Assembly: GCF_008831285.2 (NCBI RefSeq) | Contig: NC_045143.1 | Span: forward strand, 21,766,302 to 21,830,301 | From: Nymphaea colorata | Lineage: Eukaryota > Streptophyta > Magnoliopsida > Nymphaeales > Nymphaeaceae | Length of the DNA stretch: 64,000 nucleotides | Direction: 5' to 3' | In this document: positions 48,739 through 60,363 of the stretch, piece by piece | How positions within the stretch are numbered: position 1 is the first letter of the stretch | Layout: every line of letters starts with the position of its first letter | The notes under the pieces: model-generated | What the model was told of the DNA's origin: nothing | The model's database searches: none | Seen by the model: the letters and a program-made list of their open reading frames with translations, nothing else | Position numbers and translations under genes: made by a program

Positions 48739-49215
48739 CCTATGAGAATAATCTAAGCCATTAAAATGGAGAGCTCTTACCGGGGCAAAAAACAAAAAAA
48801 AGAAGGTAGTGAAGAAATTAAAGTCCAAAAACTATATTTCTTTTTAAGAAAACCTCCAAAATACCCCAACTCAGACTTTCTTTTGTTTGTTTGGTGTATC
48901 CCTGTTGAATGCGGTGCTTGCAACACGATCTCATTGGGCATACCCCGTCCTTCTCCCTTGGTTTCCTCTATCTTATTGTTTAAGTCATTTTAACCCAACC
49001 CAATAATGTACACTAATTGAAATTAACAAAAACATATAAAGGAGATTCTTCACAAACATTGTGTCATTTAAAATCTCAACATATTTCAAATCATTGATTT
49101 TCTTGGGTCACCAAGTTATTCTAACTTCCTTCATAGATCACATATCATTACAACAAACCAGAGACATGCCAACAGGGAGCAGCGTGCCGAAGAGAGGGAA
49201 GGTTGTTGACAATGG

Positions 49216-49410
49216 CAGGGGCGGAGCTAAGGTAGGGTTCTTATGAGCTCTCACCCCACCTCAATTTTTTAAAAAAAAAAATACATGTAAATTTTAAAAA
49301 ATTTCACTTGTTCTATATAAAAGTTTTGAAAAACGATATTTTGGTCCTAGTCAAAATTTAGAAACTTTAATTTAGCCCTCTCTCATGAAAAATTTCTGCC
49401 TCCACCATGG
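49216..49410 (+). mobile_element. hAT-like MITE, copy 2 (forward)
   Basis: Starts CAGGGGCGGAGCTA and ends CTGCCTCCACCATG, imperfect inverted ends. Flanks GACAATGG and GTAGATGG agree at five of eight bases, so a decayed 8-bp duplication is possible. It is the same family as copy 1, in the opposite direction about 480 bp away. Confidence 0.6.
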
Positions 49411-50672
49411 GTAGATGGCGATGGTGGCCGGCAGAGGACACCCTTGAGGAGCCATGGGCGATGATAGTGGTAATGAGAACCATCGACACAGCCGACTATG
49501 GTTGAGATAAGATGCGTAGAGGATAAAACACTTTCATAATGAATCCATCCTTTGCGCCAATGTCTTCTTCCCACCAATATCGCTGCTTCTTTTCTTTAAT
49601 TCCTCAATCTGCCAAAGATCGGCATTCCATATTCATGCCTGCATACATGTCGTCTTCCTTTCACGCTTCTAGGTAAATCCCCAATTCTCAAATCAAAGGG
49701 TCCACGATTGAAAAGTTTCCTCAAAACCTATGCTATAGCCTCTAGTACCAAAGCTACTCCATGAAAAAAATATGTACTTTCCATTGATCTTATCTTCTAT
49801 TTGTTTTTTCATCTTTTTATGTATTTTTATTATGGAGGTAATTCTTTGTAACTGCCAGGATGCACATTTGTCTTGTGGTTATTTTTCCATGATGGTCGCA
49901 AGTATTGATTGCTAATATATCTCAATAAGGTAAATTATGAAAATGAATTTGTGTCTTAAATCTTAAGATATATGGGATATTGCCAAGAAAAAATGTAAAA
50001 CTAAAGAATGCTTAAGTTAAGGAAAAACTTGTCCACTCACAGTGATTAGTCTGTATTTACAAGAAGCTCACAACCATGAAAAGAAGATGGATTTGGAAGC
50101 AGATAGATTTATATCAATCATTATTTTAGCTCTGTAGTTTGATATGTAAATGTCCCCCTTGTTTGCCAAGTATGTGTACTTTCATGTTTATCAACATGCT
50201 TTGGCATAAGCGCCTTATGATGTTTGTCTATTGCCTTATGATGTTTCTCTATAAAATACTCATAAAGGGACGCTAGGAACTACATGTTTTAGGTTATAAA
50301 AGGATGTGGCATTATTCAGTCCCTAATTGGAATTCCTTAGCACTCTAGTGCTTAATTTTACATTCATGTTATTATCTGAAAGTTGTTATTGTGAAAGTGG
50401 CCCTCCGTTTTTCAACTTTTACCATTCAAGAGTGTTAGATAAAATAATTAAATAACGATTTTAAGCAACCTTGTTGGCATTAATGAACATACCGACTTTG
50501 GTTTCCTCTTTCTCTAGGTATGTTGCTCCATCAGCTAGTCTTTCATCATGTATGTTTCTTATATTAATCTTTTCTCTCCCCTAATTGTGTAGGTATGTTC
50601 CGCCTCAGTTGCAATGCTTTTCACCACAATTGTATTTGTATTTCTATACGGTTATCATCTAATCTATCTATT
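49411..50672. other. spacer, no gene recognised
   Basis: AT-rich, with short unrelated frames on both strands. Nothing matches a known family. Confidence 0.4.
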
Positions 50673-51470
50673 GTGAGCTTGCCGTGCAAGCTAGATACAA
50701 ACCAAGCATATCATGCAGAGGCAGTGCCACTTACGAATATCCTAGGTAGCAGAATATACTGGTCAACATCCAATAACATATATTTATCATTGTTTTTGCA
50801 CCTTTCAGTGTTTTTACCAAAGTATGTATGTATGTTATTTCCACCTCTTTTTTTATATACATGCACATAAAACAAATAAGAAACCTTGAAGATACCAAGT
50901 AAAAAATAAAAATAATAGAACATAAATTAAGTTATACTATTAAAGTATAATTGCTACGTTGCCTTTCATAAGGGAAAAGACTACCAAAGTGTTCTACCCA
51001 AGTAGCGTATCTTGTCCCAGTAGTTTCATCCTTCTTTGGAAGGCAGGCATATGCTCCAAAGATAGTGATCAATCCCATCAGCTCGTACCACTGATCAACT
51101 CAAGCAGTCAAGCAGAACCTTAATTGAAATATAACCTTTGTTCACCAGTTTGTATGTGATCCATTCTCAGCCAACAGTGAGAATCAAGCTAGGCTGTAAA
51201 ATAAAGAAAAAATGTGGTATTAAGCTAGCAAATAATGTAAACCTTTACCTTTTAAAACTACAAAATAAGTTACCAAATTATCAATTTTAACATCCCGACC
51301 CAAAAAATAATATAATGCCAAATATATTATCGCAATAGGTCAAAAGCATCCAGAAACCAAAAAAAAAAACAGATGAATATCTAACAAGAGTGAACAAAGT
51401 GAGCTGTTTCACTCTTTGAGTTGGGGAAAAAGATCATGAGAAAAGAACCATTGGATAAAAGTGCAAGAAG
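50673..51470 (-). repeat. duplicated segment, copy A
   Basis: Collinear with 62838-63520 in the same orientation. Landmarks are TATCCTAGGTAGCAGAATATA, the TTTTTACCA-AGTATGTA block, GAAGATACCAAGTAAAAAA, TATGCTCCAAAGA-GGTGATC and AATAAGTTACCAAATT-TCAA. Copy A carries about 100 bp (near 51100-51200) absent from copy B. It lies about 115 bp past the 3' end of the enoyl-ACP reductase pseudogene. Confidence 0.85.
50940..51100 (-). pseudogene. unidentified conserved reading frame in the duplication
   Basis: The minus strand from about 51090 reads WYELMGLITIFGAYACLP, KKDETTGTRYATWVEHFGSL and FPYERQRS with no stop for about 55 codons. Copy B keeps the same frame without indels (WNELMGLITVFGAYTKLP) but has one stop. 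Preservation of the frame in both copies hints at a former exon. I do not recognise the protein. Confidence 0.35.
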
Positions 51471-51584
51471 GATCCAATTAATGAGCACACTCACACCAAT
51501 AACTTGTAAGTGGGTTATGGAAGATGCAGATGAGCATAGTTCCAAACAAATCTTAGATTACCTCACTTTTAGAAATATCTATAT

Positions 51585-52672
51585 TTGAGAATATTGGGGA
51601 TGTCCACTCCACTCCCATAAAATGGCATTATCAACATGCTTAACATTTCCCGTCATAGCAGAAGACATTGGTGAGGCTAAGAATGCAGCTACATTGCTAA
51701 CCTCATCTGTGCCATTTCAAGAATAGCATAATGTGAATAGAAGAGGTTCCAACCAGTAGCATTAACATATTGATCAAACTTACTAGGAGACTCCTTGTGC
51801 AGTGGAGCATTTGCTACACAATAGTCAAATCATTGAAGGAATCCAATGGCCTTGGCTGCACAACTCCTCAACGGGCCTAAAGTTCCATAGAATCAGGATA
51901 TCTCCTATATGCAAGAGAGATATTCAATAACATCTAAATTGAATAGAAATATCACATTTAAACCAAATAAATCACTTGTGCTTCATATGGATATATTCTA
52001 AGATTCTAAGCCAAAGGAGAGTACCAGTGGATATGGTATTCACTCTAACTTTGTGCTTCCTTCCTTGTTCAAAACACTGCAAGACCAAGGCAATCAGCAT
52101 GGTGCACTTGAAAGGTCTACAATCCACAGCAAACATGCCTAAATTCACTAACATTGTACCATGGATGAGGGAAAAAAGAAAGATAAATAGAAACATTTTG
52201 GAGTATATTGAGAATCAGATTAGAACAATTAGTTGGTTAACTAGTTTATGAATGATGTACAAAGAAAACATAAATATCATTTCTGGAAAAAAAAAAAACT
52301 ACCAAACAAACCATTCCATTTGCTATGACAACCAAGAAACACAATAGTAAATCCATGCCATGTATTGTCACGTTACAATCCATGTACTTAGAGAAGTTAA
52401 AATTCATGAGTGAAAATTTGATTTCTTATACATGTGACTTGTCAAATTTTCCTTGCACAAGCTTGTCTCAGAGATATTTGGTGCCTACAAGATAAAACAA
52501 GACCATAAAATCAGCTCCTTAATGTTAAAATCATTGAATGAATACTAAATAGTCTCATTGACAGCCACCTAGGTTGCAAGCATAATCTCAAGAGCAACAA
52601 CATGGGAATCCGCTAGAGCCCAACCATAACCGTTGTCATCAGATACAATTACATGCAAGAAAGCATCTACTG
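51585..52672 (-). pseudogene. enoyl-ACP reductase (FabI/MOD1-type) pseudogene
   Basis: Minus-strand exon-like blocks follow the order of plant plastid enoyl-[acyl-carrier-protein] reductase, the NADH-dependent last step of fatty-acid elongation. They are SDDNGYGWALADSHVVA (family ADDNGYGWAIAKSLAAA, nucleotide-binding loop; 52568-52672), APNISETSL (family ALNIFETSL; 52440-52484), FEQGRKHKVRVNTIS (52026-52080), GPLRSCAAKAIGF (51842-51877) and DEVSNVAAFLASPMSSAMTG followed by MGVGVD (51585-51712). Splice-like AG boundaries precede several blocks. In-frame stops, frameshifts and a missing middle with the catalytic Tyr/Lys region show that it is dead. Its 5' part and transit peptide are cut off by the chromovirus at 52684. 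Confidence 0.85.
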
Positions 52673-52678
52673 TGCTTC

Positions 52679-52683
52679 CTTTG
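52679..52683. repeat. chromovirus target duplication (left), CTTTG
   Basis: CTTTG precedes the LTR start TGTCATAC; CTTTA follows the other LTR at 62791-62795. Four of five bases agree, as expected for an aged 5-bp duplication. Confidence 0.7.
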
Positions 52684-55600
52684 TGTCATACCCCAACACT
52701 TTGACCCACAAATAACCCTTTGTTTTTTTGCTAAACATAAAATGTTGAAGTGCGAAACAATGATTCAAAAGGAAAGGAGTCATGCAAATCAAGACAATGG
52801 GGCAAACATTCCATTATATAATAAATTTTGTTCATACAAAATTACTTCACGTTCCTCAATAACACATGACAAAAATGCCCCTAAACCATGACATTGATGC
52901 CTAACTAAAAACAAGACATCAAAGAGACTTAAACATGACACGCCGGCACTACAATTGACCCAAAACCTCCCCAGTAGGATGTGAGTAGAGCCATCTAATC
53001 AACCTACTGCCCCGGGGTCACCAAAACCTGAACAAGAAAAACAACAGAAGGCTTAACCTTCACAGTATGGCAACATCTCAGATAATTCCCCAACCCTCTT
53101 AGGTAATGACTCAAATCTAACATAAATAATTACGAAAGCAAATCACTATCATGTCGTGACAGGGCATACAGTCACATGACTTGTCATGAAAGCCCATCAC
53201 ATGTACCAGGACATGTAAAGGCCACTCGATGGCCACAATAACACATTCAATAGTCACATGCAATTCATGCATAAACACATCATTCACTTTCACTTCATTC
53301 ATATTCTTTTCATTTACATTAACTTTAGTGAATTGAAAGTTTCTGTGGGTGCAAACACAAGCACGTGCACACCAGAGAAGACCTAAAGTTGGGAGACAAC
53401 CCCCGTGGTGGCCCAAAATGATATGGATCCATTCACGCTACAGTGGAAGAGCAATCATCCATGGATGTGTGAATTCCAATGAGAATTGCTCAGCCTTCCC
53501 TATGACACCTAATTTAGGAAGGCGGGAGGCCAACGCTCCAAGCACATCACACAACGATACCCTGGGGCTTTGCACTGTCTGCGTTCTGAGCAGGAGAGAC
53601 CAGTGGCAAAGGCGGGACATCTCTCAAACACATAGCCACAACCCACTATCCTCTCATCTCTTAATCTGTCTTACTTATCATTATGAAAATATATTCATTC
53701 ACAAAACGACCGGCTAGCTCATGAGGTTGGTTCACTTCGCGAGTGCACCCATACCTCCAATTGCCTCCACACAAGGGCTACACATATAGTTAACATTCTT
53801 AGCTAGTCGTCATTACATTATGGTACAACTACCATTCAATTGCATTCATGCTCATAACAATGCATGTGCAACATATCACAACATTCACGTTAGTCACACA
53901 CATCAATCACATCTTTCAAGACATAGCCAAACCACGGAGAGTAATCTCGATTCGTGATTGGCTCGTAGTTGTCCTAGGCAATTATCATTCTACGATTCTT
54001 TCTAATGCACAATTAGGATTGAGGAGATACTCGAATTCATGCCCTACCTCATCTGTCCTAAGTAGTCACCATTTCTAACATGCAAATGCAATGGCGTAGT
54101 AATTTAGAAATGAAACTAATCACATAAGCATTCAATTCATATACATACATTCATTCATTCACATCACAATCATTCAATCACATCACAATAATAGGATCCA
54201 ACGATCTTGGAAACTCACATTCAAATGTTGGTCCCAGGCAGAGATTTGCCTGGAATGCCGCCACACCTGTCATGCGTCGACGAAACACCCAAAATGCCTC
54301 TAGCTTTAAGTCTTGTTGCTCAAGGTCAACTGAATGTGCCCAGTGTACCTGCAAACATAATCAAGTGATAAGTTCTCTACTAACATCGTTGTACAATCTA
54401 AACAAGTACCAAATAGAATCATTGAGGCATAGGTCATCACCTCAAGAAGGTGTTGACGGGTAGTATCAACCCAAAGCCCTCCAATAGGTCACTTCCAAAC
54501 TCTTTGAGCTTGTCACCAAACGGTTTAAGCTCTGCACTTTCGATTTGAACAAATCACTAATATGTTTCTCCTTTGCTTCCTTAGTTGAGACGTCTTCTTA
54601 ATATACATACTCATTCCCAACAATCGACGTGCATCCACATCAACAAAAGCATACTTCATGAGTTCGCTAAAACGGTTTTAAACCTTCTTCACAACATCAC
54701 AATCTCTACCATGCTTCCTAATTGCTCTAGCATTTCGAGCAGCCACCTCAAAGTGTTTCAGTGATCCCCTCGCGGCTAGAATCATACAATGCTGCCACCA
54801 CCAACGCCTTCTATTCGCTGTTATGTGGAGAAAGATGTGTCCCCAAGCTGCAATCCAATTCAATAGCCAGTAAAATAGTGAGAAAGAGTGAAAAAGAATT
54901 CAAGAGGAGGGTGTGCCGTAAAATGGGGCCTTCGGCAGTGAAAAGTTGGTTCAGCTGAAGGTGGGAGACACTCAGAGTGAGGAAAAATTGGCGGGACAAA
55001 GAGTGTGCAGAAAGGGAGAGTGCTCGGTTGAGGGAGAAGGGAAAACAAACAGAAAATGAGGAGAGGTAGACTGACCGAGAGAGTTTAGGTAGAGGGGAGA
55101 GCATGCGGGGGACTGGAGACGAGAGGGTAGTAGAGGAGAGGGACCGTGCGGGAGAGAGCTGGCGGGAAGGAGAAGGAGAGAGAGAATGCAGAGAAAGAGA
55201 GAGACAGGCAGAGAGAGAGGGCACTGACAAAGAGGGGAGAGTGCAGGAAAAGAGAGCGTGGGTAGAGAGAAGGCGTGTGAGGAGCGTGGGAGGAAGAGGG
55301 GGACTCGACAGGGAGAATCGGGACAGAGGGAGAGGCGACAGAACAACGAGAAGGGAGGAGGAGAAGAAAGAAGAAGAAGAAGGAAGAGAGAGAGAGAGAG
55401 ACCAACGGCTTACCTATGCACCGCTACTGCCGCCACTGTCGTCTCTTCTACCTCTAGTTTACACTAGGCCGCACAAACCAGCAACCCACGACATGAAGAC
55501 GAACGCAGAGAGCAGGTGTCGGTTCCTCTTCACGTGCTGGATTCTAGGTCCGGGTCTGGATCTCGGTCCAATCCAACCTGCCCAAATGAAAATCGTTACA
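52684..55600 (-). mobile_element. chromovirus 3' LTR (2917 bp)
   Basis: Begins TGTCATACCCCAACA (plus strand) and ends AAATCGTTACA, matching the ends of 60364-62790. It is about 490 bp longer than its partner, chiefly through a purine-rich segment near 54860-55300. Frames within it, including a 170-codon one at 55103-55615, reflect that biased composition. Confidence 0.9.
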
Positions 55601-55614
55601 TCCTACCCTCCTTG
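55601..55614 (-). other. chromovirus polypurine tract
   Basis: Minus strand AAGGAGGGTAGGA directly precedes the 3' LTR start TGTAACGATTTT. Confidence 0.75.
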
Positions 55615-55645
55615 AATATAATTTCATTCTCGAAATTTAGATCAT

Positions 55646-56900
55646 ATCTCAAACTAAGAACAGGTGTTGATACTTCTTTTGCATATCATCCTCGAGTTCC
55701 CATGTGCTCTCCTTCAACCCATGGTGTTGTCATTCCACTTTCACTAAAGGAATTCTCTTAGTGTGAAGTACTTGTTCTCTTTGATCCATAATTTTAATAG
55801 GCTTTTCTTCTATCGTCAAATCATCTTGCACCTGGATACCATGAAAGTCAATCACAACTATATGATTTGGTACATACTTTCGAAGCATGAAAACATGGAA
55901 AACGTCATGAACATGACTCAAATTAGGTAGTAGCGTCAATCTGTATGCCACTTCTCTGATCTTCTCTAATATTTCAAAAGGTCCAATGAACCTCGGGCTT
56001 AACTTTCCTTTAATGTCAAATCAAAAAATGCCTTTAGTAGGTAAAATCTTCAAGAACGCATGATCACCAACTTCAAAAGCCAACTCTCTACATCAAAAGC
56101 CAACAAGTTGGCAATCTGTATGGTCTTCCATACAAGGCCTTATAAGGTATCATCCCAATACTAGAGTGATAACTGTTGTTATATGCAAATTCTGTCAATT
56201 TCACATGTTTATCTCATTCTTCTTCTAGTTCAAAACACATACACGCAACATGTCCTGTAAGGTCTGAATGGTCCTCTCAGATTGCCCATCAGTTTGGAGG
56301 TGAAACATTGTACTCAGATTAAGCTTGGTACCCAATGCCTTTTGCAATTGCCCCTAAATCCTAGAGGTAAAACATGGATCTCGATATGCAATAATAGACT
56401 TTGGCACTCCATGCAATCTCACTATCTTGCCAATATATAACTCTACGAGACTTTCCAATGACTGACTGATTCTGATAGGCAGAAAATGAGTGGACTTCGT
56501 AAGTTGATCAACAATCACCCATATGGCATCATGTTGTCTTCTGGTGTGAGGCAAACCAACCACAAAATCCACCATAATGTCTTCCCATTTTCACATTGGA
56601 ATATCTATTCTCTGCAACAGGCCTCCTAGTCACTGATGTTCGGCTTTAACCCGTTGGCAAACTAAACATTTTGCTACATATTCTGTAATTTCACGTTTCA
56701 TTTCAGGCCACCAGAAATTTTGTTTCATATCCTGAAACATCTTTGTACTGTCAGGGTGTATGAAAAATTTAGATTTGTGAGCTTCATCAAGTTACCCCTT
56801 CATCTCTAAGAACCCACAATCTTTGTCGAAACCACAATGAATCATCTTCATATTGATACCAAAGAGAATCTGTCTTCTTACTTTCTTCTATATTTTTAGC
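55646..56900 (-). pseudogene. chromovirus integrase with chromodomain
   Basis: The HHCC finger region near 56632-56760 reads HPDSTKMFQDMKQNFWWPEM then CLVCQRVKAEHQ, with both Cys present. The core (56354-56575) reads MVDFVVGLPHTRRQHDAIWV and IVRLHGVPKSII, then AYRDPCFTSRI where the family has SDRDPRFTSRF. The catalytic Asp after Ser is thus Tyr. The C-terminal part (55730-55951) gives [11 protein letters not shown]-like text and [15 protein letters not shown]. The chromodomain follows: VKVE-stop-QHHGLKESTWELEDDM, with TGA where the family has Trp. Chromodomains guide integration by binding histone marks. Inactive here. Confidence 0.85.
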
Positions 56901-57076
56901 AAAATCAAAATCCTCCTTTTGCTTCAATATAAGCACCTCCAACAAAAGATGTCATATCAAGGCAGTCATTGTTGCTTTGTTCTCATCACAAAGGTGAGAC
57001 TGCCATGATATCATGTCTTGCAACAACATCTAAGAGTGATTCATCATACTGCATAATGTCACCTTAGCATGTCTGC

Positions 57077-57388
57077 TCAAAGCTTTGGCCACAACATTCG
57101 CTTTTCTTTGATGATATGATATTTTGAAATCATAATTTTTAAGTATTCAATCCATCTTCTTTGTCTAAAATTGAGATCCTTTTGGGAGAATATGTACTTC
57201 AATGACTTGTAGTTTGTAAACACATCAAATATTGTCTCATAGAGATAGTGTCTCCATATCTTTAGTGCAAATACTACCGCTCTCAATTCCAAATCATGAG
57301 TGGGATAATGTTTCTTATGTACCTTCAACTATCTTGATGCATAAGCCACTACACGGCCATGTTGCATCAATATACAACCATAACCGAT
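57077..57388 (-). pseudogene. chromovirus RNase H
   Basis: Reads [40 protein letters not shown] and [20 protein letters not shown], the Ty3/gypsy RNase H signature (family [33 protein letters not shown]). The catalytic Asp of FTDHKSL is Asn here, which would impair activity. A frame break separates it from RT. Confidence 0.85.
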
Positions 57389-58570
57389 TCACAATGCATT
57401 GGTATACACCACAAATCCGGAATGACCCGATGGAAGCGTCAAAATAGGGGTAGTGGTAAGCTTGTCCTTCAAAGTTTGGAAACTCTTTTCGCACTCTTTA
57501 TTACAAACAAACTTCACTCCTTTTCTCAATAGCTTAGTCATTGGTGTAGCTATTTTCGAAAAATCTTGTATAAAGTTGCGATAGTATTCTGCCAATCCAA
57601 AAAGCTCCTCGGTTACGCTGCATGGCATCCTCCAGTCCTGTACAGCTGAAACCTTAGCCGGATCTATGGAAACTTCATCATTTGAGATCACATGACCAAG
57701 GAAGTTTACATTCTCTAGCGAAAATTCATATTTCGAGTACTTGGCATATAACTTATGCTTACGCAAAATACTCAACACACTCCTTAAGTGATCTCTGTGT
57801 TCTGCCTCACTATCTGAGTACACCAAAATATCATCAACATAAACAATAACAAACTGATCCAAGCAGTCTTGAAAAACCCGATTCATGAGGTCCATAAACA
57901 CTATGAGAGCATTCGTCAAACCAAAACGCATGACCCTGAATTCATAATGCCCATATCTAGTTCGAAAGGCAGTCTTAGCAACATCTTCTTTCCAAATTAA
58001 GAGTTGATGGTAACCTGCCCTCAGATCAATCTTGGTTAATACATTCGCATTCTTGAGCTGATCAAACAAGTCTTCAATTCTAGGAAGCGGATACTTATTC
58101 TTGATGGTGACTTGGTTCAACATGTGGTAATCTATACACAAGTGCATCGTTCCATCTTTCTTCTTAACAAACAATACGGGTGCTTCCCAAGGTGACACAC
58201 TGGGTCAAACGAAGCCCTTATCTAAGAGCTCTTGTACTTGCTTCTTCAATTTTTCTAACTCTGTGGGTGCCATACAGTATGGTGCCTTAGAAATAGGATT
58301 TGTCCTTGGTAACAACTTTATCTTGAATTCAACTTCTCATGTTGGAGGCAAACTCAATAGTTCTTCAGGAAACACATTAGGGTACTCACTCACAATGACA
58401 ACATCCTCTAAGTTCACCGACTCAGTCTCAGTGGTCAACACATTGACCAAGAATGTCACTCTCCCATTTTCTAACAATCTTTTAGCCTTTAATGCAGACA
58501 CCATTATCTTATCAGTTTGACTGGCTTTTTGAGCTTGGAATTCCACTGGTTGCATCTCATGAGTCAACAA
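57389..58570 (-). pseudogene. chromovirus reverse transcriptase
   Basis: The linker (58337-58570, ending VVIVSEYPNVFPEELLSLPP) leads into RT. One in-frame stop at about 58204 splits it just before [15 protein letters not shown]. The following 269-residue frame (57389-58198) has all palm and finger motifs: [41 protein letters not shown] and the intact catalytic box [13 protein letters not shown], then NFLGHVIS. The RT itself looks the least damaged part of the element. Confidence 0.92.
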
Positions 58571-59131
58571 TTGTGTCTACTTCTTTCTGCAATCTATGTT
58601 GACATAATGCATATATAGCCAATTCATGCCCAAAATGACATCGAACCCACTAAGACTTATGATCACCAACTGTGCAGGTAAGTGGTATTGATGGATCTCC
58701 ATGTCTATATTAGGTAGATACTGGCTACATAGATCTTGTGCATGTATAGGGGTAACCACTTTTAAAACATACTACATCATCCTTGCCGACACTTCTAGTG
58801 AACTGACAAATCGACTAGATATGAAAGAATGTGTTGCTCATACATCAAATAACACTCTCGCAATGTGAGAACTAACAAGTAATGTACCTTCAATAAAATC
58901 GTGTGCCTGAAGCTCCACCACGGTAGTTGCATAGACATGTCTAGTCGTCTTTTGAGCACTAGAAGAACCGGCATCGAGCTTCTTCAAGTCTTTTACTCGC
59001 ATTGTGGGGCAACCTTTGATAAAGTGTCTCATCCTTCCACAGTGTAAACACGCTTCGGTTTTCTGATAGCACGGCTTCCCGGGGTGCACACGTGAGCAAG
59101 TAGGGCACCTCGGTAGAGTCGGAGTAGTCAC
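58571..59131 (-). pseudogene. chromovirus zinc knuckle and aspartic protease
   Basis: A complete CX2CX4HX4C knuckle (CLHCGRMRHFIKGC) is present at about 59015-59060. Then ARVLFDV-stop-ATHSFISSRF replaces the family's LFDSGATHSFIS. The catalytic Asp is kept but the Gly codon is a stop. Downstream VVTPIHAQDLCSQ, LVIISLSGFDVILGMNWL is the typical C-terminal protease region (FDVILGMDWL). Confidence 0.88.
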
Positions 59132-59139
59132 TGTCCCCT

Positions 59140-60031
59140 GTGTGGTGTCACTGCGGTTTGGCCTGTTCTGCCTGAATGTTCAGTCATCACACTTGGAACA
59201 TAAGGCTTTGCCCTGCCTGCAAAGAGGTGGTGTTTGACCTGCATTCATCCACCATGTGTGTGCTGGTTTGTCTTCTTGTGATGGTCCTTATGAGTTCTAG
59301 CCCAATCTTCTTCAATGCATCTAGCCATAGTGACCGCCTCATTCAAATCGCGAGGTCTACTAGATATCACCTTGGTTTTGCAGTTCGTCGCCCAGTCCAT
59401 GTACAAACTTGTTTGCTCTGACCTCATCTGTGGTATAGATATGTGGGCAATGCACCTCTAAGTGTCGATACTTTGTAACATACTCCTCCAAGCCCAAATG
59501 ATTCTATTGCAACTCAAGGAATTCATACATCTATTTGTTTCTGGCATGTGCTGGGATGTAAGTGCTGAAGAACGAGTCTCTGAACTGCTTCCCTGAGATT
59601 GATTGTTGGCCTGTAAACTGAATCTCACGTGTCGATTGCCACCACCGTTTGGCATCATCCTTCAACAAATACGAACCATAGTTAACTTTGTCTCCTTCTG
59701 GCATCTTGAGAAGCTCAAAGATGCGTTCAACCTCTTCCATCTATTCTTCTGCCGTGTCTAGGCTGCCATTTCTTGTAAAGACAGGCGGTTGCATTGACAT
59801 AAACTGCTTGAGTGACACCGTTGTTGCCTTCTCTTTAGGTGGTGCAATGGTGTCTCTTGTAGGAGATGCATGGCTCCTCTGATTACTGACCATTGACTGT
59901 ACTAGAGATGTTAGTGTCTGCAAAGTTGTCAGCAGTATGGTCTGCTGATCCACAGGTGAAGTCTGTCTTAGTGGGGTTTGGGCACCCACACTAGTTTGGG
60001 CATACTGTTGCCCTAACGTACTATCATCCAA
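59140..60031 (-). pseudogene. chromovirus gag
   Basis: Starts MDDSTLGQQYAQTSVGAQ, includes SLKQFMSMQPPVFTRNGS (family F-K--PP-F-G), a stop, then MEEVERIFELLKMPEGDKVN and DAKRWWQSTRE (family A--WW). The capsid C-terminal helix region is frameshifted (59245-59427). At least two frame breaks make it non-functional. Confidence 0.85.
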
Positions 60032-60346
60032 TAGGGTATGCGCATCTGAATGGGCTGAACTTGGCTCTCTTTGTGCCTCTGTACCTGGCCCACGTCACTT
60101 CTTACCTCCTACGTTGGTACTCCATCTGTACAAGCAAGAACCCTCATTCTCATTACAAAGTCTCAGACACTTTTACAAGTCCCATTTGCAAAGATGCATC
60201 ATAATCATCAAGACATCGATCCACCACATACGTATATATCTTAGTAAAATCAAAACTTCAATAAAAGCTAACTCAAATGGCGCATACCAGGGCAACACAG
60301 CTTCACAGATAGGCTTTAACTCACATCCATAGTGGGGTTTTGCCAT

Positions 60347-60359
60347 AACTCTGATACCA
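60347..60359 (-). other. chromovirus primer-binding site
   Basis: Minus strand TGGTATCAGAGTT, complementary to the 3' end of initiator tRNA-Met, four bases after the 5' LTR end. Confidence 0.88.
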
Positions 60360-60363
60360 AAGT

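Noticed and set aside
55103-55615. Plus-strand 170-codon open frame rich in Arg and Glu
   Set aside because: It is a GA-rich low-complexity tract inside the chromovirus 3' LTR; open frames on both strands come from composition.
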